A stretch of DNA of 64,000 nt, from assembly GCA_041441465.1 (NCBI GenBank), contig JASDSY010000017.1, forward strand, positions 10,076-74,075. Direction: 5' to 3'. The translations under genes and the position numbers were made by a program. Position 1 is the first letter of the stretch, and every line of letters begins with the position of its first letter. The DNA comes from JASDSY01 sp041441465. Its GTDB lineage: Bacteria > Muiribacteriota > UBA9980. The notes beneath the pieces were generated by a model. It was given only the letters and a program-made list of their open reading frames with translations. It had not been told where the DNA came from and made no database searches. Positions 36,909-45,543 of the stretch are shown piece after piece.

Positions 36909-37190
36909 TTAAACTCTATGCATGTATTTGAATGTATTTTCGTGCAATACCATTGCTTTTACGCCTATTTCCTCGGCAGATTTTTCTAGTTTCTCTTTGA
37001 CATACTTAAATTCAAGGTTTGTCCTGGAAACGTCAATGACCATTATCATTACAAAAAGCTCGCCCATAAGCGTCTGTGATATATCGGCAATGCTTGCGCC
37101 GAATTCTGCTATTGTCGATGAGATTTTTGATACTATTCCGCTTCTGTTGACACCGATTACGGTTACAACGACTCTGTCCTGATTTTCCAT
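36909..37190 (-). CDS. ACT domain protein, UPF0237 family
   Basis: The 93-residue single-ACT-domain protein has VVVTVIGVNRSGIVSKISS, IADISQTLMGELFVMIMVID and a C-terminal helix. This is the standard length and layout of the UPF0237/PheB-like stand-alone ACT proteins, which bind small ligands and often dimerise. The ligand is unknown. AAAGGAG precedes the ATG. It lies on the minus strand just downstream of lepA, separated by 143 bp. Confidence 0.88.
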   Translation of the reverse strand: MENQDRVVVTVIGVNRSGIVSKISSTIAEFGASIADISQTLMGELFVMIMVIDVSRTNLEFKYVKEKLEKSAEEIGVKAMVLHENTFKYMHRV

Positions 37191-37333
37191 TATACCTGAC
37201 TCCTTTAAAATATTTATATTTTTAAGTTATATATATTTTTGTCTTTTTGTTTTTGTAATTTATTTTCAAAAACGATTATATCACAAACAGGCGCAAAATA
37301 TCACTATAAATAAAAAAAATCTAAAAAAATTTA

Positions 37334-39142
37334 TTATTCCTCGTCGTTTATTTGAAGAACGGCCATGAAAGCTTCCTGCGGGATTTCAACTGTTCCGACT
37401 GATTTCATGCGCTTTTTGCCTTCTTTCTGTTTATCGAGAAGTTTTCTCTTACGACTTATGTCGCCGCCGTAGCATTTCGCCGTAACGTCTTTTCTTAAAG
37501 CGCCTATAGTTTCGCGCGCGATGATCTTATTGCCGATCGCCGCCTGTATCGGCACGATAAACAACTGGCGCGGTATCAATTTTTTCAGTTTTTCGCATAG
37601 AATCCTTGATCTTTGATATGAAAAATCTTTATGCGTGATAAATGAAAGCGCGTCGACGATTTCGCCGTTTAATAAAATATCGATCTTAACAAGATCAGAC
37701 ACTTTATAGTCGCTGATTTCGTAATCGAGCGAGGCGTAGCCTTTTGTGCGCGATTTGAGTTTATCGTAAAAATCTATTACCATTTCCGAAAGCGGCATTT
37801 CATAATGCAGGTTGACGCGCTTGTCGTCGATGTAATCCATATTTATAAATGTGCCGCGGCGTTCGCGCGTAAGGTCCATTATAGTGCCGACGTAATCCTT
37901 CGGCGCGAATATGTTAGCTTTTATAAAAGGTTCGTACATTTCTTCGATCCTTGTAGGATCAGGCATTTTTGAAGGGTTATCAAACCATATTTCTTCGCCG
38001 GTTTTGGTTATCAGGCTGTATTTAACTGACGGCGCGGTAGTTATAACTTCGAGGCCGTACTCGCGTTCGATTCTTTCCTGAAATACGTCCATGTGCAGAA
38101 GCCCTAAGAAGCCGCATCTGAAGCCAAATCCGAGCGCTATGGAAGTTTCCGGCTCGAATATTACCGAACTATCGTTCAGCCTGTATTTTATTAACGCTTC
38201 CCTTAAAAATTCGTATTTAGTGTTATCGACGGGATAAACGCCGCAGAATACCATCGGTTTGATATCTTTATAGCCCGGCAGAGCGGTTTCGGCTGGATTT
38301 TCGACGGATGTTATGGTGTCGCCTATTTTTAAATCGGTGACCGTTTTGACATTCGCGGCCACGTAGCCGACCATTCCGCTGGAAAGCTCGTTGCCTTCCG
38401 TCACTTTAATCGCCTTCAGTACACCGACTTCTATTACTTCAAATTCTTTGCCGTTAGCCATGAATTTAATTTTCTGGCCTTTTTTTAATACTCCGTCGAC
38501 TACTCGTATATAAGCGATAACGCCTTTATATGAATCGTAAAACGAGTCGAATATGAGCGCGCGCAGAGGCTTGTCGGAATTATTTTTCGGAGGCAGCACG
38601 TGTTCGACTATCGATTCCATAACCTGGTCGATATTAAGCCCTTCCTTGGCCGAAACCTTAGGCGCTTTAATATGATCGATACCGAGAACTTCGATTATTT
38701 CGCGTTCCACTTCGTCCGGCCGTGCGGAAGGCAGGTCTATTTTATTTATGACAGGAATGATTTCGAGGTTATTTTCAAGCGCAAGATACATATTGGCAAG
38801 GGTTTGAGCTTCGACTCCCTGAGTCGCGTCGACCACTAAAATTGCGCCTTCGCAGGCCGTAAGCGCGCGGCTGACTTCGTAGGTGAAATCGACATGGCCC
38901 GGCGTATCGATAAGGTTCATCAAATATTTTTTCCCGTTTTTGGCGATATATTCAAAATTGACCGCCGAAGCTTTAATGGTAATGCCGCGTTCGCGTTCGA
39001 GGTCCATTGAATCAAGGATTTGATCTTCCATTTCGCGCTTTGTGATTGCGCCTGTGTATTCTAAGATCCTGTCGGCAAGAGTCGATTTGCCGTGGTCGAT
39101 ATGAGCGATAATGCAAAAATTTCTGATATTTGAAGTATCCAT
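37334..39142 (-). CDS. lepA: Elongation factor 4 (LepA), ribosome back-translocase GTPase
   Basis: The 602-residue protein is full length. The GTPase domain shows AHIDHGKSTLADRIL (G1), RGITIKAS (G2), DTPGHVDFTYEV (G3) and NKIDLPSA (G4). Domain II follows. EF-G-like domains III and V come next, and a C-terminal LepA-specific domain contains CYGGDISRKRKLLDKQKEGKKRMK. It binds the ribosome and aids translation under stress and in initiation or assembly. It is well conserved, with no unusual residue noted. Its leader (39143-39312) shows no strong promoter by eye. Confidence 0.97.
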   Translation of the reverse strand: MDTSNIRNFCIIAHIDHGKSTLADRILEYTGAITKREMEDQILDSMDLERERGITIKASAVNFEYIAKNGKKYLMNLIDTPGHVDFTYEVSRALTACEGAILVVDATQGVEAQTLANMYLALENNLEIIPVINKIDLPSARPDEVEREIIEVLGIDHIKAPKVSAKEGLNIDQVMESIVEHVLPPKNNSDKPLRALIFDSFYDSYKGVIAYIRVVDGVLKKGQKIKFMANGKEFEVIEVGVLKAIKVTEGNELSSGMVGYVAANVKTVTDLKIGDTITSVENPAETALPGYKDIKPMVFCGVYPVDNTKYEFLREALIKYRLNDSSVIFEPETSIALGFGFRCGFLGLLHMDVFQERIEREYGLEVITTAPSVKYSLITKTGEEIWFDNPSKMPDPTRIEEMYEPFIKANIFAPKDYVGTIMDLTRERRGTFINMDYIDDKRVNLHYEMPLSEMVIDFYDKLKSRTKGYASLDYEISDYKVSDLVKIDILLNGEIVDALSFITHKDFSYQRSRILCEKLKKLIPRQLFIVPIQAAIGNKIIARETIGALRKDVTAKCYGGDISRKRKLLDKQKEGKKRMKSVGTVEIPQEAFMAVLQINDEE

Positions 39143-39312
39143 TGTTGTTACTCAAAACCCCGCTTTAAATAATTTCTTTCTTGTAAAAAGCTAAAGATTA
39201 ACAATATAAATAACTTTAAATATTGCTAATCCTTTACAATCAAAACAACCGGCATTATTAAATTTTATGAAACGGCGCTTATCCCGAATTGTAATATTGC
39301 CTTTTTATTTTT

Positions 39313-39654
39313 CTATTTTTTTGTAAACTTTGATATAGCAGTTTCTTCGTCGGCGGAAATGTCAAAAACCGAATTAAGGCTTGTTATTTTGAACAATTCC
39401 ATAAGTTCAGGCCTTAAGCATGCCAGTTTTACGTCGCCTTTGGCGCCCCTGATTTGCTTTAAAACGTTTATCAAAAGGCCAAGTCCTGAAGAATTAATAT
39501 AAGTAAGCTCGCTGAAATTAAAGACCAGGTTTTTAACCGTGCCTTTAATAAGTTTTTCAGTTTCCTTTTTTACGATTTCTTCGGTGTCATAAACTATACG
39601 GCCTTTAAAACAGACCACCTTAACATTTTCCAGATCTCTGGTGGTAATTTCCAT
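39313..39654 (-). CDS. STAS-domain anti-anti-sigma factor
   Basis: The 113-residue STAS protein has the phosphorylatable serine region LTYINSSGLGLLI (family consensus DSSGLG; the Asp is Asn here). It resembles SpoIIAA/RsbV partner-switch proteins, which bind a HATPase-type kinase when unphosphorylated. The start overlaps the stop of the upstream HATPase gene (TAATG), and GGGAGGA precedes it, so the two are translationally coupled. No sigma-factor gene is adjacent, so the controlled output lies elsewhere. Confidence 0.9.
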   Translation of the reverse strand: MEITTRDLENVKVVCFKGRIVYDTEEIVKKETEKLIKGTVKNLVFNFSELTYINSSGLGLLINVLKQIRGAKGDVKLACLRPELMELFKITSLNSVFDISADEETAISKFTKK

Positions 39655-40139
39655 TAAAAGTCCTCCCTTGTCTTGCTGCTCTTGCCTAAGTATTTTATCA
39701 TTGTAATTTCATTGCCTGATTCGTTGAACTTAATTTCATCCATGAAATTTTTTATCAGAAGAAGGCCTCGTCCGGCCTCTGCTTCGGCGTCCATTTCAGA
39801 GGGCATTTTATAATTTTTATGGTCAAAGCCTATTCCCTGGTCGCGAATTACGATTTCGAGCTTTTCTGAGGTTATTAAATATGAAAGCGCCACGATCTTA
39901 AGAGGGTCGAGATGATTACCGTGGGTAACCGCGTTTTTTAGCGCTTCGTCGATCGAAAGAGTCATTCCGAAACCAAAAATATTCATTTCCTTGTTTTGCG
40001 AAGGATCGTCAAGTAAAATCTGCGAATGTATTTCCTGGGCCACTCCGTTTATCGCCGAAACTACCTTGTTCGATATGAAATCTATATAGTCCCGCTTGGA
40101 TGGAAACTCGACATAAAGATGGTTTTCGAATGTTATCAT
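39654..40139 (-). CDS. RsbW-like HATPase (anti-sigma factor / serine kinase)
   Basis: This 161-residue GHKL ATPase of the RsbW/SpoIIAB type has N-box DEALKNAVTHGNHLDP, G1 IRDQGIGFD and G2 AGRGLLLIKNFMDEI. The ~55-residue N-terminal extension is longer than usual. It probably phosphorylates and binds the STAS protein encoded immediately downstream. It lies 29 bp after the NHL/TPR membrane protein on the same strand, suggesting a three-gene signalling operon. Confidence 0.9.
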   Translation of the reverse strand: MITFENHLYVEFPSKRDYIDFISNKVVSAINGVAQEIHSQILLDDPSQNKEMNIFGFGMTLSIDEALKNAVTHGNHLDPLKIVALSYLITSEKLEIVIRDQGIGFDHKNYKMPSEMDAEAEAGRGLLLIKNFMDEIKFNESGNEITMIKYLGKSSKTREDF

Positions 40140-40168
40140 TACTAATTTGGCCTCTTTCGATTATATGC

Positions 40169-41494
40169 TTAGGAGCCGCTCTTGAAAGTCATTATCACCG
40201 ATATTACAACGGTCAGTACCGCCAGAACTCCCAGGACGATATTTTGTTTCCTGGCGTCGCGTTCCTCGCGCGTGCCGCCTGAAAGGTCGTTAACCGCCCT
40301 TATCGCGGTTTCATTCAAAGGATCGATTTTCAAAACTTCAGAGTAGTATTTAAGGGCTTCCTCGTTATTACCGCTTTGCTGCGATTTTTTAGCCGCTTTT
40401 AAATATATTCCGGATAATGCTATCAATATTTGCGGGTCTTTAGGTTTTATTTTCAGAATTTCGTTATATTCGTTTATCGAATCCTGGAACATTCCTTTTT
40501 TTTCGAATAATGACGCCCAGTTTAAATGTTTAATGTAATCTTCGGGCTCCCACTTGGAAATCCTGTCGTTTAACGCGTCGGCGACATAAACATTGCCCGA
40601 GGCATCTACAAATATGCCTTCCGGGTTTCTTAAGTTTTCGGGTTTCTTTCCGGTGCCGCCGAAAACTGCCAGGTTATTAAAATTTTTGTCAAATTTTTGC
40701 ACGCGGTTGTTATCGTAATCGGAAATATAGATATTGCCCATGTTGTCGCACACTATATATCTCGGGTTTTTAAGCTGTCCGGGCATGCTGCCTGTAGTTC
40801 CGAAATCCTGGATAAGTTTTCCGTCCTGAGAAAAAACCGCTACTTTATTTATTTCCGAGTAAACAGCGTAAATATTATTGGAGCTGTCGCACGCCACTCC
40901 GCGCGGCTTGGCCTGTTTATGTGTCGCTTCGTTTAAGTATTTGAATTCGGTTATATAATCGCCTTTGCTGTTAAATTTTTGTATCCTGAAGTTGTCATAA
41001 TCCGCGACATATATATTGTTTTCGGAGTCTATCGCGATTCCGCGCGGGTTTAAAAATTTGCCCGCCGCGTTTCCGTAACTTCCGAACGAGGCTACGTACT
41101 TGCCCTGCGAATCGTATTTAAAAACTTTGGCTACGTATTGGTCTACTATGTAAATGAACTCATTCGAGTCTATCGCAATTCCGGCCGGGCCTTTTAAGCG
41201 CATATACACTCTCGACTTCGATTCGAAATCGAGCAGATATTTTCCGTCCTGATTGAATTTGCTTACTCGTTTATTCTTCCAGTCGGTGACATAAATATTA
41301 CCGACCGAGTCGACCGCCACGCCGCACGGGTAATATAAATTTCCTTCCTTGCTGCCATAGCTGCCGATCGTTTTCGCGTTGCGGTATTCCTCGGCCTGCG
41401 CCTGCTTCATTTGTACAAATGAAACGATGATCATTATAAATAAACTTAAAAACAGACATTTTTTAATTTTCAAAAAATTATTTTTTAATTCCAT
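40169..41494 (-). CDS. NHL-repeat beta-propeller protein with TPRs and C-terminal membrane anchor
   Basis: A signal/anchor segment (about 13-33) is followed by about six NHL repeats (about 42-320). They recur as G(I/V)AVDS-GN(I/Y)VTD--N-R(V/I)-KF, a six-bladed propeller. Two TPRs follow (about 325-405), then a C-terminal hydrophobic helix (IVLGVLAVLTVVISVIMTF, about 418-436). The propeller and TPRs should lie outside the cytoplasm if the first segment is cleaved. It heads the RsbW-like/STAS operon, so it may be the sensor or an assembly platform; this is inference. No catalytic motif is seen. Confidence 0.85.
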   Translation of the reverse strand: MELKNNFLKIKKCLFLSLFIMIIVSFVQMKQAQAEEYRNAKTIGSYGSKEGNLYYPCGVAVDSVGNIYVTDWKNKRVSKFNQDGKYLLDFESKSRVYMRLKGPAGIAIDSNEFIYIVDQYVAKVFKYDSQGKYVASFGSYGNAAGKFLNPRGIAIDSENNIYVADYDNFRIQKFNSKGDYITEFKYLNEATHKQAKPRGVACDSSNNIYAVYSEINKVAVFSQDGKLIQDFGTTGSMPGQLKNPRYIVCDNMGNIYISDYDNNRVQKFDKNFNNLAVFGGTGKKPENLRNPEGIFVDASGNVYVADALNDRISKWEPEDYIKHLNWASLFEKKGMFQDSINEYNEILKIKPKDPQILIALSGIYLKAAKKSQQSGNNEEALKYYSEVLKIDPLNETAIRAVNDLSGGTREERDARKQNIVLGVLAVLTVVISVIMTFKSGS

Positions 41495-41605
41495 TTATTT
41501 TACAACAACCGCCTCTTAATTGTCAATATTTATTAATTTTAATATTATAAATTATAAAAATATGACAAATTTTATCTTCGTTTTTTTAAAGCCCTGAAAT
41601 ATAGT

Positions 41606-43135
41606 TTATTCTTGCGGATCTTCGCCGACCCTTATAACTTTAGGAACGCTCGAATACATGTCGTTGGATATGACAACTCTGTAATTTTCGTTGCCGTTAA
41701 CGCTTACGATTTTTGTCGTCTGGACTTCGCAGCCGTTCAAACCTTCGGCTTCGACTTTTTCTTCGTTTTTCTTTAACGAATAATCTTTCAGACGTTTTTC
41801 TATTGGTTTGACATTCGATAATTCCTTGCTTTCAAGCGTTACTTTTTCCGAGAATTTGTTAAAACCGTATATCGATATTTTTATTTTGTTGAGTTTGATA
41901 TCCGCGAAAATTATCAATGGCGCTGAATTTTTAGGTACCATGAATTTTAAGTCTTTGGCGCCGTAAATGATTTGTGAATCGCGTCCGGCCGGGCAGTAAG
42001 CTGTTTGAGCGTTAAAATTAGTGTGATTATAGCGTTCGAGAACTTCGACTGTCGTGCCGAGAACAGCGTTATATAAAGCGGAGGAGAACACGCCTATGCC
42101 GCCTGAAATATCCGGGAAAAAGCCTATGTCGCGCGAATTAAAAATCCTTGCGTCCGCTTCGTTTTTATATTTTGTCGGGCCGACTATTTTATTGAACGAG
42201 AATACTTCTAACGGTTTTAATATCAAGCCGTCAACAGCTTTAGCCGCCTTTTCGACATTGTCCTTTATGCTGGGATTTTGGTCGTTAAACGCAGTCTCGA
42301 ATTCGGAAAGTAAATCAGTCGAATTTAATTGCTTAAGCTTATCGGCCACCGTTACGGCAGGTTTTACCTCTTCGTATTGAAGATTGACAAAACATAGATT
42401 CTGCGAGCTGAAATCCGAAAGCGCGCTTATTACCTGCTTATAAATGTCTTCCGGCGAAATGCGGCTGCCTGAGATTTCACGTGTTATCTTTTTTATGCCG
42501 TTATCAAATTCCATTACGGTTGAGCTTTTTGGCGAAACATTGACGTAATCCGAGATGCCCGCGCAAAAATTTTCGAGCTTGGTGCGGTTATAAAAAAATT
42601 TGCACGGTATTACAACTTTTTCGCGTCCCGTCTTTAAACGCATTTTATATTTGATTTTCTGGAATATATTGCCGTCATTGCCTATTTTTACTACCTGCTC
42701 GCTTATTTGTTTCGGGTTTATTTTAAAGTCTATATCCTTAGAAGGCACCATAACAAACTTATTATCAAACGCTTTTATGTAAACCGGGCGTTTGCTTAAT
42801 TTATCGGACATCGAGGCTATCACTTTTTCTAATATTTTATAATTTGTGCCGCCTAAATTTTCGTTTAATAAATAAACGTTATTCGGTACGTTCGGATCGT
42901 CGAGCACTATTTTTACTTCATACAGGAAATATGTTATGGCCAGAAGCGCCAGGAATAAAATCGCATAGGAAATATATTTCAGGAAGCTTTGCGGAGCTTC
43001 CTCGTCGCTTTCCTCGTCCGCGCGCTTATCGTCAGATTCGTTGTAGTCGTAATTAGGGTCATTTTCGTCTGTCGAATAAAATCTTTCCCTTTCCATTTCT
43101 TCGACATCATCGACCGTGTATAGTCTTTTCATCAT
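41606..43135 (-). CDS. VanW family protein with single membrane anchor
   Basis: A ~45-residue acidic cytoplasmic N terminus is followed by a membrane helix (about 50-68) and an extracytoplasmic region. A peptidoglycan-binding-4-like part precedes the VanW domain (about 295-430). That domain shows LKPLEVFSFNKIVGPTKY, ALYNAVLGTTVEVLERYNH and YCPAGRDSQIIYG. The motif usually written GGGxCQVSST reads GGIGVFSSA, so the conserved Cys and Gln are both absent. VanW proteins are thought to act on or bind the cell wall; the biochemical role is unproven. Two adjacent ATGs (43135, 43132) are possible starts. Confidence 0.85.
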   Translation of the reverse strand: MMKRLYTVDDVEEMERERFYSTDENDPNYDYNESDDKRADEESDEEAPQSFLKYISYAILFLALLAITYFLYEVKIVLDDPNVPNNVYLLNENLGGTNYKILEKVIASMSDKLSKRPVYIKAFDNKFVMVPSKDIDFKINPKQISEQVVKIGNDGNIFQKIKYKMRLKTGREKVVIPCKFFYNRTKLENFCAGISDYVNVSPKSSTVMEFDNGIKKITREISGSRISPEDIYKQVISALSDFSSQNLCFVNLQYEEVKPAVTVADKLKQLNSTDLLSEFETAFNDQNPSIKDNVEKAAKAVDGLILKPLEVFSFNKIVGPTKYKNEADARIFNSRDIGFFPDISGGIGVFSSALYNAVLGTTVEVLERYNHTNFNAQTAYCPAGRDSQIIYGAKDLKFMVPKNSAPLIIFADIKLNKIKISIYGFNKFSEKVTLESKELSNVKPIEKRLKDYSLKKNEEKVEAEGLNGCEVQTTKIVSVNGNENYRVVISNDMYSSVPKVIRVGEDPQE

Positions 43136-43237
43136 ATCACCGATTTCCGTTATTTTTTGCTTTTTATCGACTTAATGTCAAAATGAAAGCTTTTAATGCT
43201 TATTTTACTTATCGGCAGCAATTTATTTTTTATAAAC

Positions 43238-43270
43238 AAAAAAAGACTTCCAGCAGGTGAAAGTCTTTTT
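43238..43270 (-). terminator. Rho-independent terminator downstream of rph
   Basis: The arms AAAAAGACTT (43240-43249) and AAGTCTTTTT (43261-43270) enclose an 11-nt loop. On the minus strand a T7 run follows. The remaining gap (43136-43437) is AT-rich with no ORF. Confidence 0.75.
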
Positions 43271-43437
43271 GAAAACATTTTCTAATGAAAATATTTATTA
43301 CGGTTTTTATATTTAATTTTTGTATTTTAATAATTACCAAAAATAAACTTACGGCGATCATTTTAATTTACAAAAAATTACTCTTAATTAACGTATGTAA
43401 TTTTAATGCATTATAAAATTTGCCGTGCATGCGCGAG

Positions 43438-44214
43438 TTATTTTTTTGATTTCAATGAATCTTTCTGGAGTTTTACAAGTTCTTTTATTCCCTTAAATGA
43501 AAGTTCCACGAATTTATTCATTGTATCTATTGAAAATGGATCTTTTTCAGCCGTGCCCTGGATTTCGATTATTTCTTTTTTATCGGTCATGACCACGTTC
43601 ATGTCAACTTCGGCTTTGCTGTCTTCGTCATAGCATAAATCAAGCAGCATGCGGTTGTCATGAATTCCGACCGATATTGCGGCTACTTGAGCGCGGATAG
43701 GATTTTTTTTCATAAGCCCTTTTTTTATGAGGTAGTTGATTGCGTCCGACAATGCGACATATGCGCCTGTTATTGACGCCGTGCGTGTTCCGCCGTCAGC
43801 CTGTATTACGTCGCAGTCTATGAATATAGTGCGTTCGCCTATTTCCGCAGGGTCGCAGATAGCTCTCATAGCGCGTCCTATCAATCTCTGGATTTCCTGG
43901 CATCTGCCGTCGGGACGGCCTTTGGAAATTTCACGCTGGCTTCTCTGCAGTCCTGCGCGCGGAAGCATCGAGTATTCGGCTGTTATCCAGCCGCCTGGAA
44001 CCGCGCCGGGTGTCGAATTTTTAGCTTTTATGAAAGGCGGAACCTTGCCTTCGTCTATCGAAGCGTTAACTATTACTTTCGTATTTCCCATTTCTATTAA
44101 AACTGAACCTTCCGGATATTTAAGATAATTTCTGTGAATTTTAACCGGCCTTATTTCGTCCGGCTTCCTTCCGTCAACTCTTAAACCGTTTTTTGAAGTT
44201 TCATTCTTTTTCAA
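43438..44214 (-). CDS. rph: Ribonuclease PH
   Basis: The 258-residue 3'-5' phosphorolytic exoribonuclease trims tRNA 3' ends. Conserved segments are LRVDGRKPDEIRP, GNTKVIVNAS, RAGLQRSQREISKGRPDG with EIQRLIGRAMRA (RNA and phosphate binding), and CDVIQADGGTRTASITGAYVAL with the active-site Asp. The start is TTG at 44214, supported by a perfect AGGAGG 8 bp upstream. It lies 89 bp downstream of murI on the same strand, and they may be cotranscribed. Confidence 0.95.
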   Translation of the reverse strand: MKKNETSKNGLRVDGRKPDEIRPVKIHRNYLKYPEGSVLIEMGNTKVIVNASIDEGKVPPFIKAKNSTPGAVPGGWITAEYSMLPRAGLQRSQREISKGRPDGRCQEIQRLIGRAMRAICDPAEIGERTIFIDCDVIQADGGTRTASITGAYVALSDAINYLIKKGLMKKNPIRAQVAAISVGIHDNRMLLDLCYDEDSKAEVDMNVVMTDKKEIIEIQGTAEKDPFSIDTMNKFVELSFKGIKELVKLQKDSLKSKK

Positions 44215-44303
44215 ATTAATTTCCTCCTAAAAATTTATCAGTGCTTCTGATACCAGGATCTTTAACTTTGAATTCGGGGATTATATTTTGCTTTTTTATA
44301 AAA

Positions 44304-45143
44304 CTACTGTAACAATATGTCCCAGACCTTTACTGTTTTTACATTTTTAATGGGCCTGTTCAAAAATCTTTCGCCTGTCGTGACAAAATTACATGACGCG
44401 TCGGTTAAATAAAACTTTTCAGTTCCCATTTTTTTGTTTTTATTTAAAAGCTCGTTAGCTTCCAAAACATTTTTTACATATAGCGAAGTTTGTATGGCTG
44501 AATCTATTATATTGACATTTTCACCCATTACTCCCGATATTATGTTTCTTATCAGCGGATAATGCGTACAGCCCAGAATTAACGTATCAATATTCTTATC
44601 GTCAAAATCAGAGAGATATTCAGAGGCAATGTCTTTTAATATTTCGCTTTCAATAAAACGGCCCTCTTCGACTATTGGTACGAATAACGGGCATGCTTTT
44701 TGAAAGACCTCTATTTTATTGTCGAATTGCTTTATTTTTTCGAGATATGCTCCGCTTTGAACGGTTATGCTTGTGCCGATCACGCCTATGCGCTTATTTC
44801 GTGTTATAGAGGCAGCAACCATGCTGGCCGGTTCGATAACTCCGATAACCGGGATTTTTATTTTGTGGCATACCTTTTTATATGCGATGGCAGTCGATGT
44901 ATTGCAGGCGATTACGATCATTTTTACGTCGCATGACATTAAAAAATTTACGATTTCCATCGTGTATCTTTCAACAATTGCCGGAGATTTCGTGCCGTAA
45001 GGCACCCTTGCCGTATCGCCGAAATATATTATATTTTCCTGCGGCAGATTTTTTCTTATCGCCGAAAGCACAGTCAGTCCGCCCAGACCGGAGTCGAATA
45101 TTCCTATCGGTTTCTGGTTTTCCTTTAATAGCCTTGATTTCAT
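44304..45143 (-). CDS. murI: Glutamate racemase
   Basis: The 279-residue cytoplasmic enzyme makes D-glutamate for peptidoglycan. Catalytic cysteines lie in IVIACNTSTAIA and LILGCTHYPLI. Substrate motifs are IGIFDSGLGGLTV, YFGDTARVPYG and VIGVIEPAS. It is full length. The promoter at 45210-45238 is divergent from another at 45258-45286. Its presence supports a murein-containing cell wall, together with VanW. Confidence 0.96.
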   Translation of the reverse strand: MKSRLLKENQKPIGIFDSGLGGLTVLSAIRKNLPQENIIYFGDTARVPYGTKSPAIVERYTMEIVNFLMSCDVKMIVIACNTSTAIAYKKVCHKIKIPVIGVIEPASMVAASITRNKRIGVIGTSITVQSGAYLEKIKQFDNKIEVFQKACPLFVPIVEEGRFIESEILKDIASEYLSDFDDKNIDTLILGCTHYPLIRNIISGVMGENVNIIDSAIQTSLYVKNVLEANELLNKNKKMGTEKFYLTDASCNFVTTGERFLNRPIKNVKTVKVWDILLQ

Positions 45144-45209
45144 TATTTAATAAGCCTTTTCATAATTTTGAAGTTGCGTTTGTTTTTATAATATTAATAA
45201 TTTTGCATT

Positions 45210-45238
45210 ATTTTATCACATTTTTTTTATATTATCAA
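45210..45238 (-). promoter_or_regulatory. murI: Putative murI promoter
   Basis: Minus strand: TTGATA (45238-45233), 17 bp, TAAAAT (45215-45210). The leader is about 60 nt. The opposing plus-strand promoter has its -35 only 20 bp away. Confidence 0.65.
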
Positions 45239-45257
45239 TATTGAATTTTGATTTTTA

Positions 45258-45286
45258 TTGACAACAGGCTTGCATTTTAATATAAT
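45258..45286 (+). promoter_or_regulatory. Perfect consensus promoter 250 bp upstream of the GAF/PAS kinase
   Basis: TTGACA (45258-45263), 17 bp, TATAAT (45281-45286). The predicted start near 45293 precedes a short terminator-like hairpin at 45327-45353, then ~190 bp without ORF before the kinase ATG at 45544. Confidence 0.8.
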
Positions 45287-45326
45287 TAAAAACCGTTAGC
45301 ACTGAAAAATTTTTGTCAAATGCATT

Positions 45327-45353
45327 CCAAAAAGTTATTTTTGGGATTTTTTT
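45327..45353 (+). terminator. Terminator- or attenuator-like hairpin in the kinase leader
   Basis: CCAAAAA-GTTA-TTTTTGG followed after two bases by T7. The stem is AU-rich and weak, so termination may be partial or conditional. With the upstream promoter it defines a possible ~60-nt RNA. Confidence 0.45.
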
Positions 45354-45543
45354 AATTTTATTCAATGATAAAAAAAACTGAATTTGTAGAAACTGCATGA
45401 TATTTCAGAACCGGCAAGAATTTTTATAACTTCTTTTAGTTTTATAACAAATTCATCGGACTAAAATATTGCGTGCTTTTTTATTTTGATTGGCATTAAG
45501 ATTTTTTGATTGTTTGATCGCAATAAAAAATTATGGAGATAAA

